Shown here piece after piece: positions 15,869 through 23,508 of a stretch of DNA of 39,500 nucleotides (position 1 is its first letter; every line of letters begins with the position of its first letter). Source of the stretch: Solirubrobacterales bacterium (GTDB taxonomy: Bacteria > Actinomycetota > Thermoleophilia > Solirubrobacterales > 70-9); the NCBI GenBank assembly GCA_019694145.1, contig JAIBCJ010000008.1, positions 1 to 39,500 of the forward strand, read 5' to 3'. Made by a program: the position numbers and the translations under genes. Under the pieces are notes generated by a model that was not told the origin of the DNA, did not search any database, and saw nothing but the letters and a program-made list of their open reading frames with translations.

Positions 15869-17128
15869 GTGTCTGTAGACCTCGCTGATGTGAGCAAACT
15901 TGACGTGCAGCCGGGAGAGCTGCCCGAGACGATGGCCGCCTGGGTCATCCGCCCCGAGACCGAGGGCAACGAGCCGAACAAGGCCTTCCAGTTCGAAGAC
16001 ATCGAGACCCCCGAGCCCGGCGCTTTCGAGGTCATCGTCCGCGTGATGGCGGCCGGCGTCAACTTCAACAACGTCTGGGCCGGTCTCGCCGAGCCCGTAT
16101 CCGTCTTCCCCTACGGCGACCACCCGGAGTACGGCCACCACATCGGTGGCTCCGACGCTTCCGGCATCGTCTGGAAGGTCGGCGAGGGCGTTACCCGCTG
16201 GAAGGTCGGCGACGAGGTCGTCGTCCACTGCAACCAGGCCTCCTACGAGGACGTCGAGGTCCACGGGCTCGACCCGATGGCCGCCCCCAGCCAGAAGATC
16301 TGGGGCTACGAGACGACCTGGGGATCCTTCGCCCAGTTCACCAAGGTCCAGGCCCAGCAGCTGCTGCCGCGCCCGAAGAACCTTTCCTGGGCCGAGGCCA
16401 GCTCCTACGGTCTCACCTACTTCACCGCCTACCGGATGCTGATGGACCAGGCCCGGATCCAGGCCGGCAGCAACGTCCTGATCTGGGGCGCGGCCGGCGG
16501 TCTCGGCGTTTTCGCCGTCCAGCTCTGCAAGGCGGCCGGCGCCAACGCGGTCGGTGTCGTCTCTTCCGACGAGAAGGGCGAACTGGTCAAGCAGCTCGGC
16601 GCGGTCGACTACATCAACCGCAACGAGTTCACGGACATGATGCGGACCGGCAACGAGACTCCGGAGGAGGAGAAGGCCCGCTTCAAGGCATCGGTCGGCT
16701 TCGCCAAGAAGGTCAAGTCGATCCTCGGTGATTCGCCTGACGTGGTCTTCGAGCATGTCGGCCAGGCCACCTTCCCGACCTCGGTCTTCGTCGTCAAGCC
16801 GTTCGGCAAGGTCGTGATCTGCGGCGCCACCTCGGGCTACACGCTCGACTTCGACGTGCGTCACCTGTGGATGCGCCAGAAGCAGATCATCGGCTCGCAC
16901 TTCGCCAACGCGTACGAGTGCATGAAGGCCAACCAGCTGATGGCCGAGGGCAAGGTCCAGCCGGTGCTGTGGAAGACGATGGGCTTCGAGGGTGTGCCCG
17001 AGGCGCACCAGATGCTCCACGAGAACCGCCACCTCGGCAAGATCGCCATCCTGGTCGGCGCCACCTCCGAGGACGAGGGCCGCGAAGAAGAAGGTCCGGG
17101 CGCGATCCGGGCCGAGGTCGGGGCCTAG
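15869..17128 (+). CDS. ccr: Crotonyl-CoA carboxylase/reductase
   Basis: 419 aa MDR-fold enzyme catalysing NADPH-dependent reductive carboxylation of crotonyl-CoA to ethylmalonyl-CoA, the key step of the EMC pathway. Seen: MAAGVNFNNVWAGLAEPV (substrate/CO2 pocket region), IWGYETTWGSFAQF with the Tyr-Glu pair, the nucleotide loop WGAAGGLGVFAVQL, and IIGSHFANAYE with the His that together with the Asn and Glu forms the CO2-binding pocket in studied CCRs. Length and overall sequence match CCRs rather than plain crotonyl-CoA reductases. Start GTG 15869 with AGAGGA upstream; the open frame to 15749 runs through repeat A and is rejected. The ABM-like small gene follows after 30 nt. Confidence 0.93.
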   Translation: MSVDLADVSKLDVQPGELPETMAAWVIRPETEGNEPNKAFQFEDIETPEPGAFEVIVRVMAAGVNFNNVWAGLAEPVSVFPYGDHPEYGHHIGGSDASGIVWKVGEGVTRWKVGDEVVVHCNQASYEDVEVHGLDPMAAPSQKIWGYETTWGSFAQFTKVQAQQLLPRPKNLSWAEASSYGLTYFTAYRMLMDQARIQAGSNVLIWGAAGGLGVFAVQLCKAAGANAVGVVSSDEKGELVKQLGAVDYINRNEFTDMMRTGNETPEEEKARFKASVGFAKKVKSILGDSPDVVFEHVGQATFPTSVFVVKPFGKVVICGATSGYTLDFDVRHLWMRQKQIIGSHFANAYECMKANQLMAEGKVQPVLWKTMGFEGVPEAHQMLHENRHLGKIAILVGATSEDEGREEEGPGAIRAEVGA

Positions 17129-17158
17129 ACCTCAAACCAACGGGAAGAAAGAAGACCG

Positions 17159-17455
17159 ATGACCTACATCTCCGAGATTTCCTGGCACGTGACCCCGTTC
17201 CGGTCGCAGCGCTGGATCGACACCTGGGAGCCGGCTGCCGCCAAGGCAACCGAATACGGCGCCACGGAATGGGAGATCTACCGCTCGGACGAGGACCCGC
17301 TGCTCTTTCGGCAGGTGACTCGCTGGGAGAAGAAGTCGGACTTCGAAGCCTGGTGGTACTCGGAGGAGATTTCGGCGATCCGCGCCGAGGTCGTGGACCT
17401 CTACGACAAGCCCCTCCTCCCCGTCTGGTGCTCGCGGGTCATAGCCTCAAGCTGA
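17159..17455 (+). CDS. Small ABM-like (dimeric alpha/beta-barrel) protein downstream of ccr
   Basis: 98 aa, rich in Trp (six) and acidic residues. The layout ISEISWHVTPFRSQRWIDTWEP / EIYRSDEDPLLFRQVTRWEKKSDFEAWW is strand-helix-strand-helix, as in ferredoxin-like ABM/heme-degrading-monooxygenase folds. No catalytic residues can be assigned. It lies 30 nt after ccr and before a strong terminator, so it is co-transcribed with ccr and is the only other member of that operon. A role linked to Ccr is inference. Confidence 0.75.
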   Translation: MTYISEISWHVTPFRSQRWIDTWEPAAAKATEYGATEWEIYRSDEDPLLFRQVTRWEKKSDFEAWWYSEEISAIRAEVVDLYDKPLLPVWCSRVIASS

Positions 17456-17477
17456 CCAAAGCACCAAGCAAGCATCG

Positions 17478-17510
17478 AAAGGGCTCCGGAAATCCGGGGC
17501 CCTTTTCTTT
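17478..17510 (+). terminator. Intrinsic terminator of the ccr operon
   Basis: AAAGGGCTCCGGA (17478-17490), loop AA, TCCGGGGCCCTTT (17493-17505): 13-bp stem with one G-T pair, followed by TCTTT. Confidence 0.85.
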
Positions 17511-17532
17511 GCATCCCGTCACCTGTGGTCAC

Positions 17533-17691
17533 GCCGTGGGGCCGGGTGGGCGTCACCGGGAAGCGGCAAACACCTCGCGCGGCATTCAGCCGCGCTCCGC
17601 CTGAGTATCCCGGTGACGCCCACCCGGCCCCACGGCTACTCCGAAGCGCTCCTCGCTGAGTGTCCCGGTGACGCCCACCCGGCCCCACGGC
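17533..17691. repeat. 28-bp sequence in three copies: two direct, one inverted
   Basis: The block beginning CCCGGTGACGCCCACCCG and ending CCCCACGGC occurs at 17609-17636 and 17664-17691 (55 bp apart, within a longer tandem unit starting CTGAGT). Its exact reverse complement is at 17533-17560. The inverted pair could form a 28-bp stem around a 48-nt loop, which itself contains GCGCGGC-ATTCA-GCCGCGC (17577-17595). The whole 17456-17928 gap (473 bp) has no gene; besides the terminator it holds these repeats and the two GGTGCC/GGCACC hairpins. Confidence 0.85.
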
Positions 17692-17741
17692 TACTCCGGA
17701 TCGCGGAGGCCCTTCCCCCTCACCTGCCCTTTCAGGCCCCG

Positions 17742-17788
17742 AGGTGCCGCACATTCAGGACCGTGATGGGCCTACACGTGCGGCACCT
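17742..17788. repeat. GGTGCC/GGCACC hairpin, variant copy
   Basis: AGGTGCCGCAC (17742-17752) and GTGCGGCACCT (17778-17788): 11-bp stem, 25-nt loop. It shares the outer GGTGCCGCA/TGCGGCACC with the 45-bp element found at 17868 and 33743. Confidence 0.65.
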
Positions 17789-17867
17789 TCCGCCGCTCGG
17801 CTCGACTTTTACGGCCGCCCCCCACCTGTCTTGCGGCACCCTCGAATCACACCCGGCACGGTCTCGA

Positions 17868-17912
17868 GGTGACGCAGGTTTGCGACCTCTCCGGTAGCAA
17901 ACCTGCGGCACC
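17868..17912. repeat. 45-bp hairpin element, copy 1
   Basis: Inner stem GCAGGTTTGC (17874-17883) and GCAAACCTGC (17897-17906) with the 13-nt loop GACCTCTCCGGTA. The outer GGTGAC/GGCACC arms extend it to 16 bp with one mismatch. Copy 2 at 33743-33787 is identical in stem core and loop. Confidence 0.85.
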
Positions 17913-17928
17913 CTTCCAGAGCCGGACC

Positions 17929-18633
17929 TCAGTACGGGTCGGGGATTGCTACGCGGATGTCGGCGAAGGAGCCGATCGCGCCGCGGGCGCTCTGCTTGGC
18001 GCCGATCGAGATGCTCGTGTCCTGCCCGACCAGTGAGGTGCCCTGGTCGTCACGGGCGGCGGCAACCTTGTGGCCGTTGACGAAGCCAACCAGCTGGGTG
18101 TTGCCCTTCTGGCCGGTGAAGGCGCGAAGGGTCAGGCGGTTCGCCTTGCCGGGACCCTTCACCTTGCGGCCGGCCTTGCGACTGCCGAAGTTGATGATCT
18201 GCCCGTTCGGCTGGACCTTGCGCAGGCCGTAGCGGCGCGTGGAGGGCCAGACAACCAGCTGGTAGCGGCTGCCGTCGTTGTTCTGACGGAGGCTGACCCC
18301 GGCATATGCGCGGCGCAGGACCTTGGGCGGGGTCGATTTGAAAATCCTGGCGATCGCGGTGACCTGCAGGTTCTTGCCGGCCATCGGGACCTTGTAGAAG
18401 CACTCCCTCGCCTTCTTCCCGAGCTGGAAGCGGAAGGCGTTGGGGGAACCGCCCCGTTCGCAGTTGGCGCGCGGCGCCATCTGATGGATTTCGGCACGGC
18501 TGTCAGTGGTGTCGAGGTCGTTCTTGTAAATCGTGATTGTGCTGGCGGCGGCGTTGGCAGCGAAAAGCACCGCGCCAAGCGACACCGCGGCCACGATGGC
18601 ACGCAGCAGGGGGTTTTTGGTCAGGGAGCGCAT
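17929..18633 (-). CDS. Secreted protein with beta-sandwich (LamG/concanavalin-like) appearance
   Basis: 234 aa. Signal peptide at residues 1-30 (LTKNPLLRAIVAAVSLGAVLFAANAAAS). The mature part reads like a jelly-roll domain: FRFQLGKKARECFYKVP, LQVTAIARIFK, YAGVSLRQNNDGSRYQLVVWP, NRLTLRAFTG, QLVGFVNGHKVAAARD and GSFADIRVAI. The 'accretes sugar/lipid' type function is not shown; no catalytic residues are visible. Two cysteines (about 58 and 77) may pair. TAGGCT with a 6-nt spacer to the ATG suggests a leaderless mRNA, divergent from ecm. Confidence 0.75.
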   Translation of the reverse strand: MRSLTKNPLLRAIVAAVSLGAVLFAANAAASTITIYKNDLDTTDSRAEIHQMAPRANCERGGSPNAFRFQLGKKARECFYKVPMAGKNLQVTAIARIFKSTPPKVLRRAYAGVSLRQNNDGSRYQLVVWPSTRRYGLRKVQPNGQIINFGSRKAGRKVKGPGKANRLTLRAFTGQKGNTQLVGFVNGHKVAAARDDQGTSLVGQDTSISIGAKQSARGAIGSFADIRVAIPDPY

Positions 18634-18639
18634 GTGAAG

Positions 18640-18645
18640 AGCCTA
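18640..18645 (-). promoter_or_regulatory. -10 hexamer of leaderless secreted-protein gene
   Basis: TAGGCT on the minus strand, CTTCAC, then the ATG at 18633. Confidence 0.5.
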
Positions 18646-18736
18646 AACACAGAAAGTGGCTGAATGGTGCGCCCTGCCGGTCCTGCTTCAAATGCTGCGT
18701 GACGAAATCACACAATCCGGGAACGGTTCCGCCGGG

Positions 18737-18776
18737 CCCGCCGCGAAGGCGGGAAACCGCGACTCGCAGGTAGAAT
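18737..18776 (+). promoter_or_regulatory. ecm promoter with hairpin over the -35 zone
   Basis: TAGAAT at 18771-18776 is followed by 7 nt and the ATG at 18784 (leaderless). The inverted repeat CCCGCC-GCGAA-GGCGGG (18737-18753) covers the place of a -35 box and could be an operator; that is inference. Confidence 0.5.
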
Positions 18777-18783
18777 CGGCTCC

Positions 18784-20784
18784 ATGAGCGACCACCGTCT
18801 GCCCGAACGCGATCGCCCCTGGGTGATGCGCACTTACGCGGGCCACTCCGATGCCCGCCGTTCCAACGAGCTCTACCGGAGCAACCTGGCCAAGGGCCAG
18901 ACCGGCCTCTCGATCGCCTTCGACCTGCCCACACAGACCGGCTATGACCCCGATCACGCCCTTTCGCGCGGCGAGGTTGGCAAGGTCGGCGTCTCGGTGG
19001 CGCATCTCGGGGACATGGAGGCCCTGCTGGATCAGATCCCGCTGGACAACATGAACACCTCGATGACGATCAATGCGGTCGCCGCCTGGATGCTCGGGCT
19101 CTATGTCGCCGCCGCCGAGGAAACCGGCGTCGACAAGTCCCAGCTCAAGGGCACGACCCAGAACGACATCATCAAGGAGTACCTCTCCCGCGGTACCTAC
19201 GCCTTCCCGCCGGAGCCCTCGATGCGGCTGATCGCCGACATGGTCGCCTTCACGGTGAACGAGATTCCGAGCTGGAACCCGATCAACATCTGCAGTTACC
19301 ACCTGCAGGAAGCCGGGGCCACCCCGATCCAGGAGATCGCCTACGCGATGTCCACCGCGATTGCGGTGCTCGACGAGGTAAAGGCCCGCGGCCAGGTTTC
19401 CGAGGAGGACTTCCCCAAGGTCTTCGGCCGGATCTCCTACTTCGTCAACGCCGGTGTCCGCTTCATCGAGGAGATCGCGAAACTCAAGGCGATGGGTCGG
19501 CTCTGGACCGAAATCGGCCGCGAGCGTTACGGCGTCACCGACGAGAAGATGCTGCGCTTCCGTTACGGCGTCCAGGTCAACTCGCTTGGCCTGACCGAAG
19601 CCCAGCCGGAGAACAACATCCAGCGCATCGTGGTCGAGGCCCTCGCCGTGACCCTGGCCAAGGACGCCCGGGCCCGCGCCCTGCAGCTGCCGGCCTGGAA
19701 CGAGGCGATGGGTCTTCCCCGCCCGTGGGATCAGCAGTGGAGTCTCCGCATCCAGCAGGTGCTGGCCTTCGAGACCGACATGCTCGAGTACCCGGACATC
19801 TTCGAGGGCTCGGTGGTGATGGAAGGCCTGGTCGAGGAGTTCATGGCCGGCGCCAGGGACGAGATGGCCGTGGTCGCCGAGAAGGGCGGCGCGGTCGAGG
19901 CGGTCCCGTACATGAAGGCCCGCCTGGTCGAATCCCACCGCGAGCGCTTCGCCCGGATCGAGAACGGCGAGCAGACCGTGGTCGGCCTGAACAAGTACAC
20001 CGAGACCGAGGATTCGCCCCTCACGGCGAGTGCCGACGGCGGCATCATGAAGCCCGACCCGCAGGTCGAGAAGGAGCGGATCGAGGCGCTTGAAGCGTGG
20101 CGCTCCGAGCGTGACCAGGCCGCGGTCGACGCTGCCCTGGCCGAAGTCGCCCGGGTCGCCGGCGCCGACGACGAGAACATCATGCCGGCCACCATCGCCG
20201 CCGCCAAGGCCGGTGCGACCACCGGCGAGTGGGCCGCCACCCTGCGCGAGGTATTCGGCGCCTACCGGGGTCCGACCGGTGTCGGAGGCGCCGCCCCGGC
20301 CGGTGATCGCGATTCGCTGACCGCGACCCGGGAGAAGGTCAACGAGGTTTCCGGGCAGATCGGCCACCGGATTCGGCTGCTGGTCGGCAAACCGGGCCTT
20401 GACGGCCATTCGAACGGCTCCGAGCAGATTGCGCTTCGCGCCCGCGACGTGGGCATGGAAGTCGTCTACCAGGGCATTCGCCTCACTCCGGAGCAGATCG
20501 TCGAATCGGCGGTCCAGGAGGACGTTGACCTGATCGGACTCTCGATCCTTTCAGGATCGCACCTCGAGCTGATTCCCGAGGTCGTGCGACTGCTTCAGGA
20601 GGAGGGCGTCGAGGTGCCGGTGGTCGCCGGCGGCATCATCCCGCCCGAGGACGCGGCCCGGCTGAAGGAAGCCGGAGTGGCCGGGGTCTTCACTCCGAAG
20701 GACTTCGACATGAACGAGATCATGGGCGAGTTCGTCGACCTGGTCGCCGCCAATCACGAGAAGTCGGCGGCCGCAACGGCCTAG
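18784..20784 (+). CDS. ecm: Ethylmalonyl-CoA mutase (B12-dependent)
   Basis: 666 aa, converting (2R)-ethylmalonyl-CoA to (2S)-methylsuccinyl-CoA. The N-terminal catalytic barrel opens with PWVMRTYAGHSDARRSN and GQTGLSIAFDLPTQTGYD, the pattern of Ecm/MeaA rather than methylmalonyl-CoA mutase. The SYHLQEAGATP, GVQVNSLGLTE and LPRPWDQQWSLRIQQ segments also match Ecm. The C-terminal cobalamin domain has the DxHxxG motif as D540-G-H542-S-N-G, His542 being the lower axial ligand. The full-length chain includes both domains, about the size of known Ecm (650-660). Placed between ccr and the mch/mcd operon, it forms the second EMC step. The ethylmalonyl/methylmalonyl-CoA epimerase is not in the window. 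Confidence 0.93.
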   Translation: MSDHRLPERDRPWVMRTYAGHSDARRSNELYRSNLAKGQTGLSIAFDLPTQTGYDPDHALSRGEVGKVGVSVAHLGDMEALLDQIPLDNMNTSMTINAVAAWMLGLYVAAAEETGVDKSQLKGTTQNDIIKEYLSRGTYAFPPEPSMRLIADMVAFTVNEIPSWNPINICSYHLQEAGATPIQEIAYAMSTAIAVLDEVKARGQVSEEDFPKVFGRISYFVNAGVRFIEEIAKLKAMGRLWTEIGRERYGVTDEKMLRFRYGVQVNSLGLTEAQPENNIQRIVVEALAVTLAKDARARALQLPAWNEAMGLPRPWDQQWSLRIQQVLAFETDMLEYPDIFEGSVVMEGLVEEFMAGARDEMAVVAEKGGAVEAVPYMKARLVESHRERFARIENGEQTVVGLNKYTETEDSPLTASADGGIMKPDPQVEKERIEALEAWRSERDQAAVDAALAEVARVAGADDENIMPATIAAAKAGATTGEWAATLREVFGAYRGPTGVGGAAPAGDRDSLTATREKVNEVSGQIGHRIRLLVGKPGLDGHSNGSEQIALRARDVGMEVVYQGIRLTPEQIVESAVQEDVDLIGLSILSGSHLELIPEVVRLLQEEGVEVPVVAGGIIPPEDAARLKEAGVAGVFTPKDFDMNEIMGEFVDLVAANHEKSAAATA

Positions 20785-20796
20785 GCAGGAGGTTCC

Positions 20797-21390
20797 GTGA
20801 ATGATCAGCTCTATCTGCTGACTCACGGAATCCCCGGTGTAATCGCCGGGATCATGCTGGCGTTGACCCTGATCGGGGTCAGCGGTTCGATCTGGGGGAT
20901 CAAACGCGGCCTCGACGGCGGCGAGAAGATCCTCCGGGTCACCGCCGCGATCCTCTGCCTGGTCGGGATCGGAATCGCCGGTTACGTGGTCGTGACGGTG
21001 GAAATCATGAATCAGATTCCGGAATGCGTTGGCGGTGGCGGCGGTTGCGCCGCGGTCGAGCACAGCTCCTACTCGCGAATCGGGGGGATCCACGTTTCGA
21101 TCTTCGGCCTGATCGGCTACACGATGCTGCTGGTCACCTCTTTCATGAAGGGTGACCTGGCCCGGATCGGCGCTTTCTTTCTGGCTCTCTTCGGTTTCGG
21201 GTTCAGCCTCTACCTGACCTATCTCGAGCTTTGGGAGATTCTCGCGATCTGCCAGTGGTGCGTTTCCTCGGCGATCACCATGACCATGTTGTTCGTGGTC
21301 AATACGAGCAGGTTGATCGTGTTCTTTGGCACCGGCGAGAGCAACGGTCTGGCTGAAGGCGTGGAAGACCCTGGCCCGTCGTCTGTGTAG
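20797..21390 (+). CDS. VKOR-family disulfide oxidoreductase (first paralogue)
   Basis: 197 aa integral membrane protein (four or five helices). The VKOR cysteines are present: the loop pair Cys77 and Cys84 (ECVGGGGGCAAVE, five glycines between) and the CxxC Cys152/Cys155 (ICQWC). The conserved Ser/Tyr region EHSSYSRIGGIHVSIFGLIGY follows the loop pair. VKOR reoxidises DsbA-like proteins and passes electrons to quinone, replacing DsbB in many Actinobacteria. GTG start at 20797 with AGGAGG 5 nt upstream. It is 12 nt after ecm, so could be read through from it. Confidence 0.87.
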   Translation: MNDQLYLLTHGIPGVIAGIMLALTLIGVSGSIWGIKRGLDGGEKILRVTAAILCLVGIGIAGYVVVTVEIMNQIPECVGGGGGCAAVEHSSYSRIGGIHVSIFGLIGYTMLLVTSFMKGDLARIGAFFLALFGFGFSLYLTYLELWEILAICQWCVSSAITMTMLFVVNTSRLIVFFGTGESNGLAEGVEDPGPSSV

Positions 21391-21393
21391 GCT
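21388..21393 (+). promoter_or_regulatory. -10 hexamer of leaderless second VKOR gene
   Basis: TAGGCT, 9 nt before the ATG at 21403. Its first three bases are the stop codon of the first VKOR gene. Confidence 0.45.
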
Positions 21394-21402
21394 CGCTTCC
21401 CC

Positions 21403-22002
21403 ATGCTCGAAGACCAGCGGTTCATCATCAGCCGGGACATTCCGATCGAAGTCGGCGGCCTCTTCATTCTCGTCGCTCTGGTGGGCATCGGTTTCGCGAT
21501 ATGGGGTTACCGGACCGGTGGTCCGCGCGGCGAGCAGATCCTCCGTGCGACGGCCGGTGTCCTTTCCGGGCTCGGACTGTTCGTGGCTGGCTACATCGCC
21601 TACAAGACCCAGATCGTGAACGAGCCCTTCCAGTGCGCCGGCGGCGGTGGCGGCTGCGCCCTGGTCGAGAAGAGCAAGTACGCGAACTTCCTCGGGGTAC
21701 ACATGTCGATCTGGGGGCTGATCGGCTACGCGACGATCCTCGGAGCGACGATCTGGAAGGGTGACAATGCCCGGCTGGCCGCCTTCGGACTCGCGCTGTT
21801 CGGCTTCACCGTCAGCCTGGTCCTCCGCTATCTGGAACTCTGGGAGATCCACGCCGCCTGCCAGTGGTGCTGGGCCAGCGCGGTGCTGATGACCGTGTTG
21901 CTGGTGGTCAATTCCTGCCGTCTGATCGGTTACTACGGAACCGGAGATCCGGAGCAGCAAACCTCATTTGCTGACGAGGCAGAGCCAGATCCCGCCTCTT
22001 AG
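21403..22002 (+). CDS. VKOR-family disulfide oxidoreductase (second paralogue)
   Basis: 199 aa, same fold and same cysteine plan as its neighbour: Cys78/Cys85 in QCAGGGGGCALVE and Cys153/Cys156 in ACQWC, with KSKYANFLGVHMSIWGLIGY. The pair is a tandem duplication that has diverged in the helices, while the redox loops are retained. The two may serve different thioredoxin-fold partners or assemble together; only one DsbA-like gene is adjacent. Confidence 0.87.
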   Translation: MLEDQRFIISRDIPIEVGGLFILVALVGIGFAIWGYRTGGPRGEQILRATAGVLSGLGLFVAGYIAYKTQIVNEPFQCAGGGGGCALVEKSKYANFLGVHMSIWGLIGYATILGATIWKGDNARLAAFGLALFGFTVSLVLRYLELWEIHAACQWCWASAVLMTVLLVVNSCRLIGYYGTGDPEQQTSFADEAEPDPAS

Positions 22003-22008
22003 TAGCAT
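22003..22008 (+). promoter_or_regulatory. -10 hexamer of leaderless dsbA-like gene
   Basis: TAGCAT, then CCCCGCCA (8 nt) and the ATG at 22017. It lies 1 nt after the stop of the second VKOR gene. Confidence 0.5.
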
Positions 22009-22016
22009 CCCCGCCA

Positions 22017-22796
22017 ATGGCCACCAAATCGCAGCAGAAGAGAAAAGAACTCCGCGACAAGCGCATGCAGGCCGAGCAGGCTGCGCAGAGCGCCGACAAG
22101 CGTCAGAACCTCGCAAAGATCCTCGGGATCGCGGCCTTTCTGGTCGTGGTCGGCGTGGTCGTGGCGGTCGTCGCGATCAGCTCCAGCGGAGGCGGCGACG
22201 AGCCGAAGGGATCGGGAGACATCGACAAGCTGCTGGCCGGAATCCCGCAGAACGGCACCACGCTCGGCGAAGCAAACAGCAAGGTGACGCTGTACGAGTT
22301 CGGTGACCTGCAGTGCCCGATCTGCGAGCAGTACTCGGAGGACGCCACCCCGGACATCATCAACAACATCGTCCGGCCCGGCAAGGCCAAGTGGAACTTC
22401 AAGCAGTGGGCGATTCTCGGCCCGGATTCGACCCTCGCTGCCAAGGCTGCGCTCGCCGCTGCGGAACAGAACCGTTACTGGGAATTCATCGAGAACTTCT
22501 ACGCCAATCAGGGCATCGAGAATTCCGGTTATGTGACCGACGACTTCCTCACCGAAATCGCCAACGACGCCGGCGTTCCGGACATCGACAAGTGGAATGC
22601 CGATCGGGAGTCCGCCGCGATCGCCAAGCAGGTCGAGCAGACCGACGCGCAGGCCTCGAGCCTCGGCTTCAGCGGCACCCCGTCGTTTGGGGTCCAGGTC
22701 GGCAACGGTGACATCGAGCCGGTCCAGACCACCAGTTCAACTGCGGCAGCCGGCGAGATCGCCAAGGCGATCGAGAAGGCGCAGTCGGGTAACTGA
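22017..22796 (+). CDS. Membrane-anchored DsbA-like thiol:disulfide oxidoreductase
   Basis: 259 aa. Basic N-terminus (residues 1-33), one transmembrane anchor (about 34-55), then an extracytoplasmic thioredoxin fold of the DsbA/BdbD type. Active site Cys100-Pro-Ile-Cys103 (FGDLQCPICEQYS) and a cis-Pro loop at FSGTPSFGV. The helical insert between them (AAKAALAAAEQNRYWEFIENFYANQG) fits DsbA. Natural partner of the two VKOR proteins upstream, oxidising cysteines of exported proteins such as the Cys-containing secreted proteins in this window. Confidence 0.9.
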   Translation: MATKSQQKRKELRDKRMQAEQAAQSADKRQNLAKILGIAAFLVVVGVVVAVVAISSSGGGDEPKGSGDIDKLLAGIPQNGTTLGEANSKVTLYEFGDLQCPICEQYSEDATPDIINNIVRPGKAKWNFKQWAILGPDSTLAAKAALAAAEQNRYWEFIENFYANQGIENSGYVTDDFLTEIANDAGVPDIDKWNADRESAAIAKQVEQTDAQASSLGFSGTPSFGVQVGNGDIEPVQTTSSTAAAGEIAKAIEKAQSGN

Positions 22797-22845
22797 CCCA
22801 CATAGCGAGCCACATGCCCCGCCGAGGTCTCCGAGGCGCAAAGAT

Positions 22846-23409
22846 ATGAGCATGGAGTCCCGTATCTCTTCATGGCTCAGGTGCTACCGGTGCTGGTCAC
22901 GCAACCTCGAGGTTCAGGTCCACTACGACGCGATCCGGCCGATCGACCCGGAGACCGGTATCCCGACCGAGGGCGATGACGAGATCCAGGAATCGGTGGT
23001 CCAGTGCCTGGACTGCATGCATGACCAGCCGCACCTGACTTTCGAGCGGGACCGGGTGGTACCGATCGAGGATCGCTGGGAACGCATGGTGGCCGGGACG
23101 CCCTGGGTCGCCTCATGCACGGTCACGGTCGAGGCCGATCAGGTCGAGGCCTGCGCGGGACCGGAAGCGGTTGAATCGCTGACCTTCGGCGCCTTCGGCG
23201 ATGCCGGAACCCGTGAGTTCTTCACCCACGTCCGCTTCCACAAGCACCACGAAGACCAGATCGCGGTACACCTGCTGGTCGAGCTCTACGCCCGCAACCC
23301 GGAGGAGGCGAGCGAAGTGCTGACCGGCGCCGCCCGGGGAACGATCGAGATCACCTCACTGGCCGAGGAGTCCCGGCCCCCCGCCCACGCCTCGGGCGAC
23401 ACCCATTAA
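22846..23409 (+). CDS. Hypothetical protein with zinc-ribbon-like cysteine pairs
   Basis: 187 aa. Two CxxC knuckles, Cys13/Cys16 (LRCYRCWSR) and Cys54/Cys57 (VQCLDCMHD), about 38 residues apart, suggest a small zinc ribbon at the N-terminus. The rest is an acidic alpha/beta domain with FTHVRFHKHHEDQIAVHLLVELYARNPEEA. No signal peptide. I do not recognise a family. The start at 22846 is chosen for CGAGG 9 nt upstream; an alternative ATG is two codons later. Copy B of the two-hairpin repeat lies right after its stop. Confidence 0.65.
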   Translation: MSMESRISSWLRCYRCWSRNLEVQVHYDAIRPIDPETGIPTEGDDEIQESVVQCLDCMHDQPHLTFERDRVVPIEDRWERMVAGTPWVASCTVTVEADQVEACAGPEAVESLTFGAFGDAGTREFFTHVRFHKHHEDQIAVHLLVELYARNPEEASEVLTGAARGTIEITSLAEESRPPAHASGDTH

Positions 23410-23412
23410 GAA

Positions 23413-23492
23413 GTCGGGCGGGGTCCGACCCGCCCTCCACCAGTAACCCGCCCCTCCCACTCATACGATCTAATTGTTGGGAGGGGCTCCGT
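23413..23492. repeat. Two-hairpin intergenic repeat, copy B
   Basis: Hairpin 1: GGGCGGG (23416-23422), 6-nt loop, CCCGCCC (23429-23435). Hairpin 2: GCCCCTCCCA (23450-23459), 18-nt loop, TGGGAGGGGC (23478-23487), with the shared AACCCGCC and GGCTCCG flanks. It lies between converging genes. Confidence 0.85.
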
Positions 23493-23508
23493 CCGGCGGC
23501 GCATCGGG

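Noticed and set aside
17533-17691. CRISPR-like array
   Set aside because: Only two direct copies 55 bp apart plus one inverted copy, no further spacers and no cas genes.
18640-18783. Cobalamin riboswitch before ecm
   Set aside because: The gap to the divergent gene is 150 bp, lacks a recognisable B12-box, and ecm appears leaderless.
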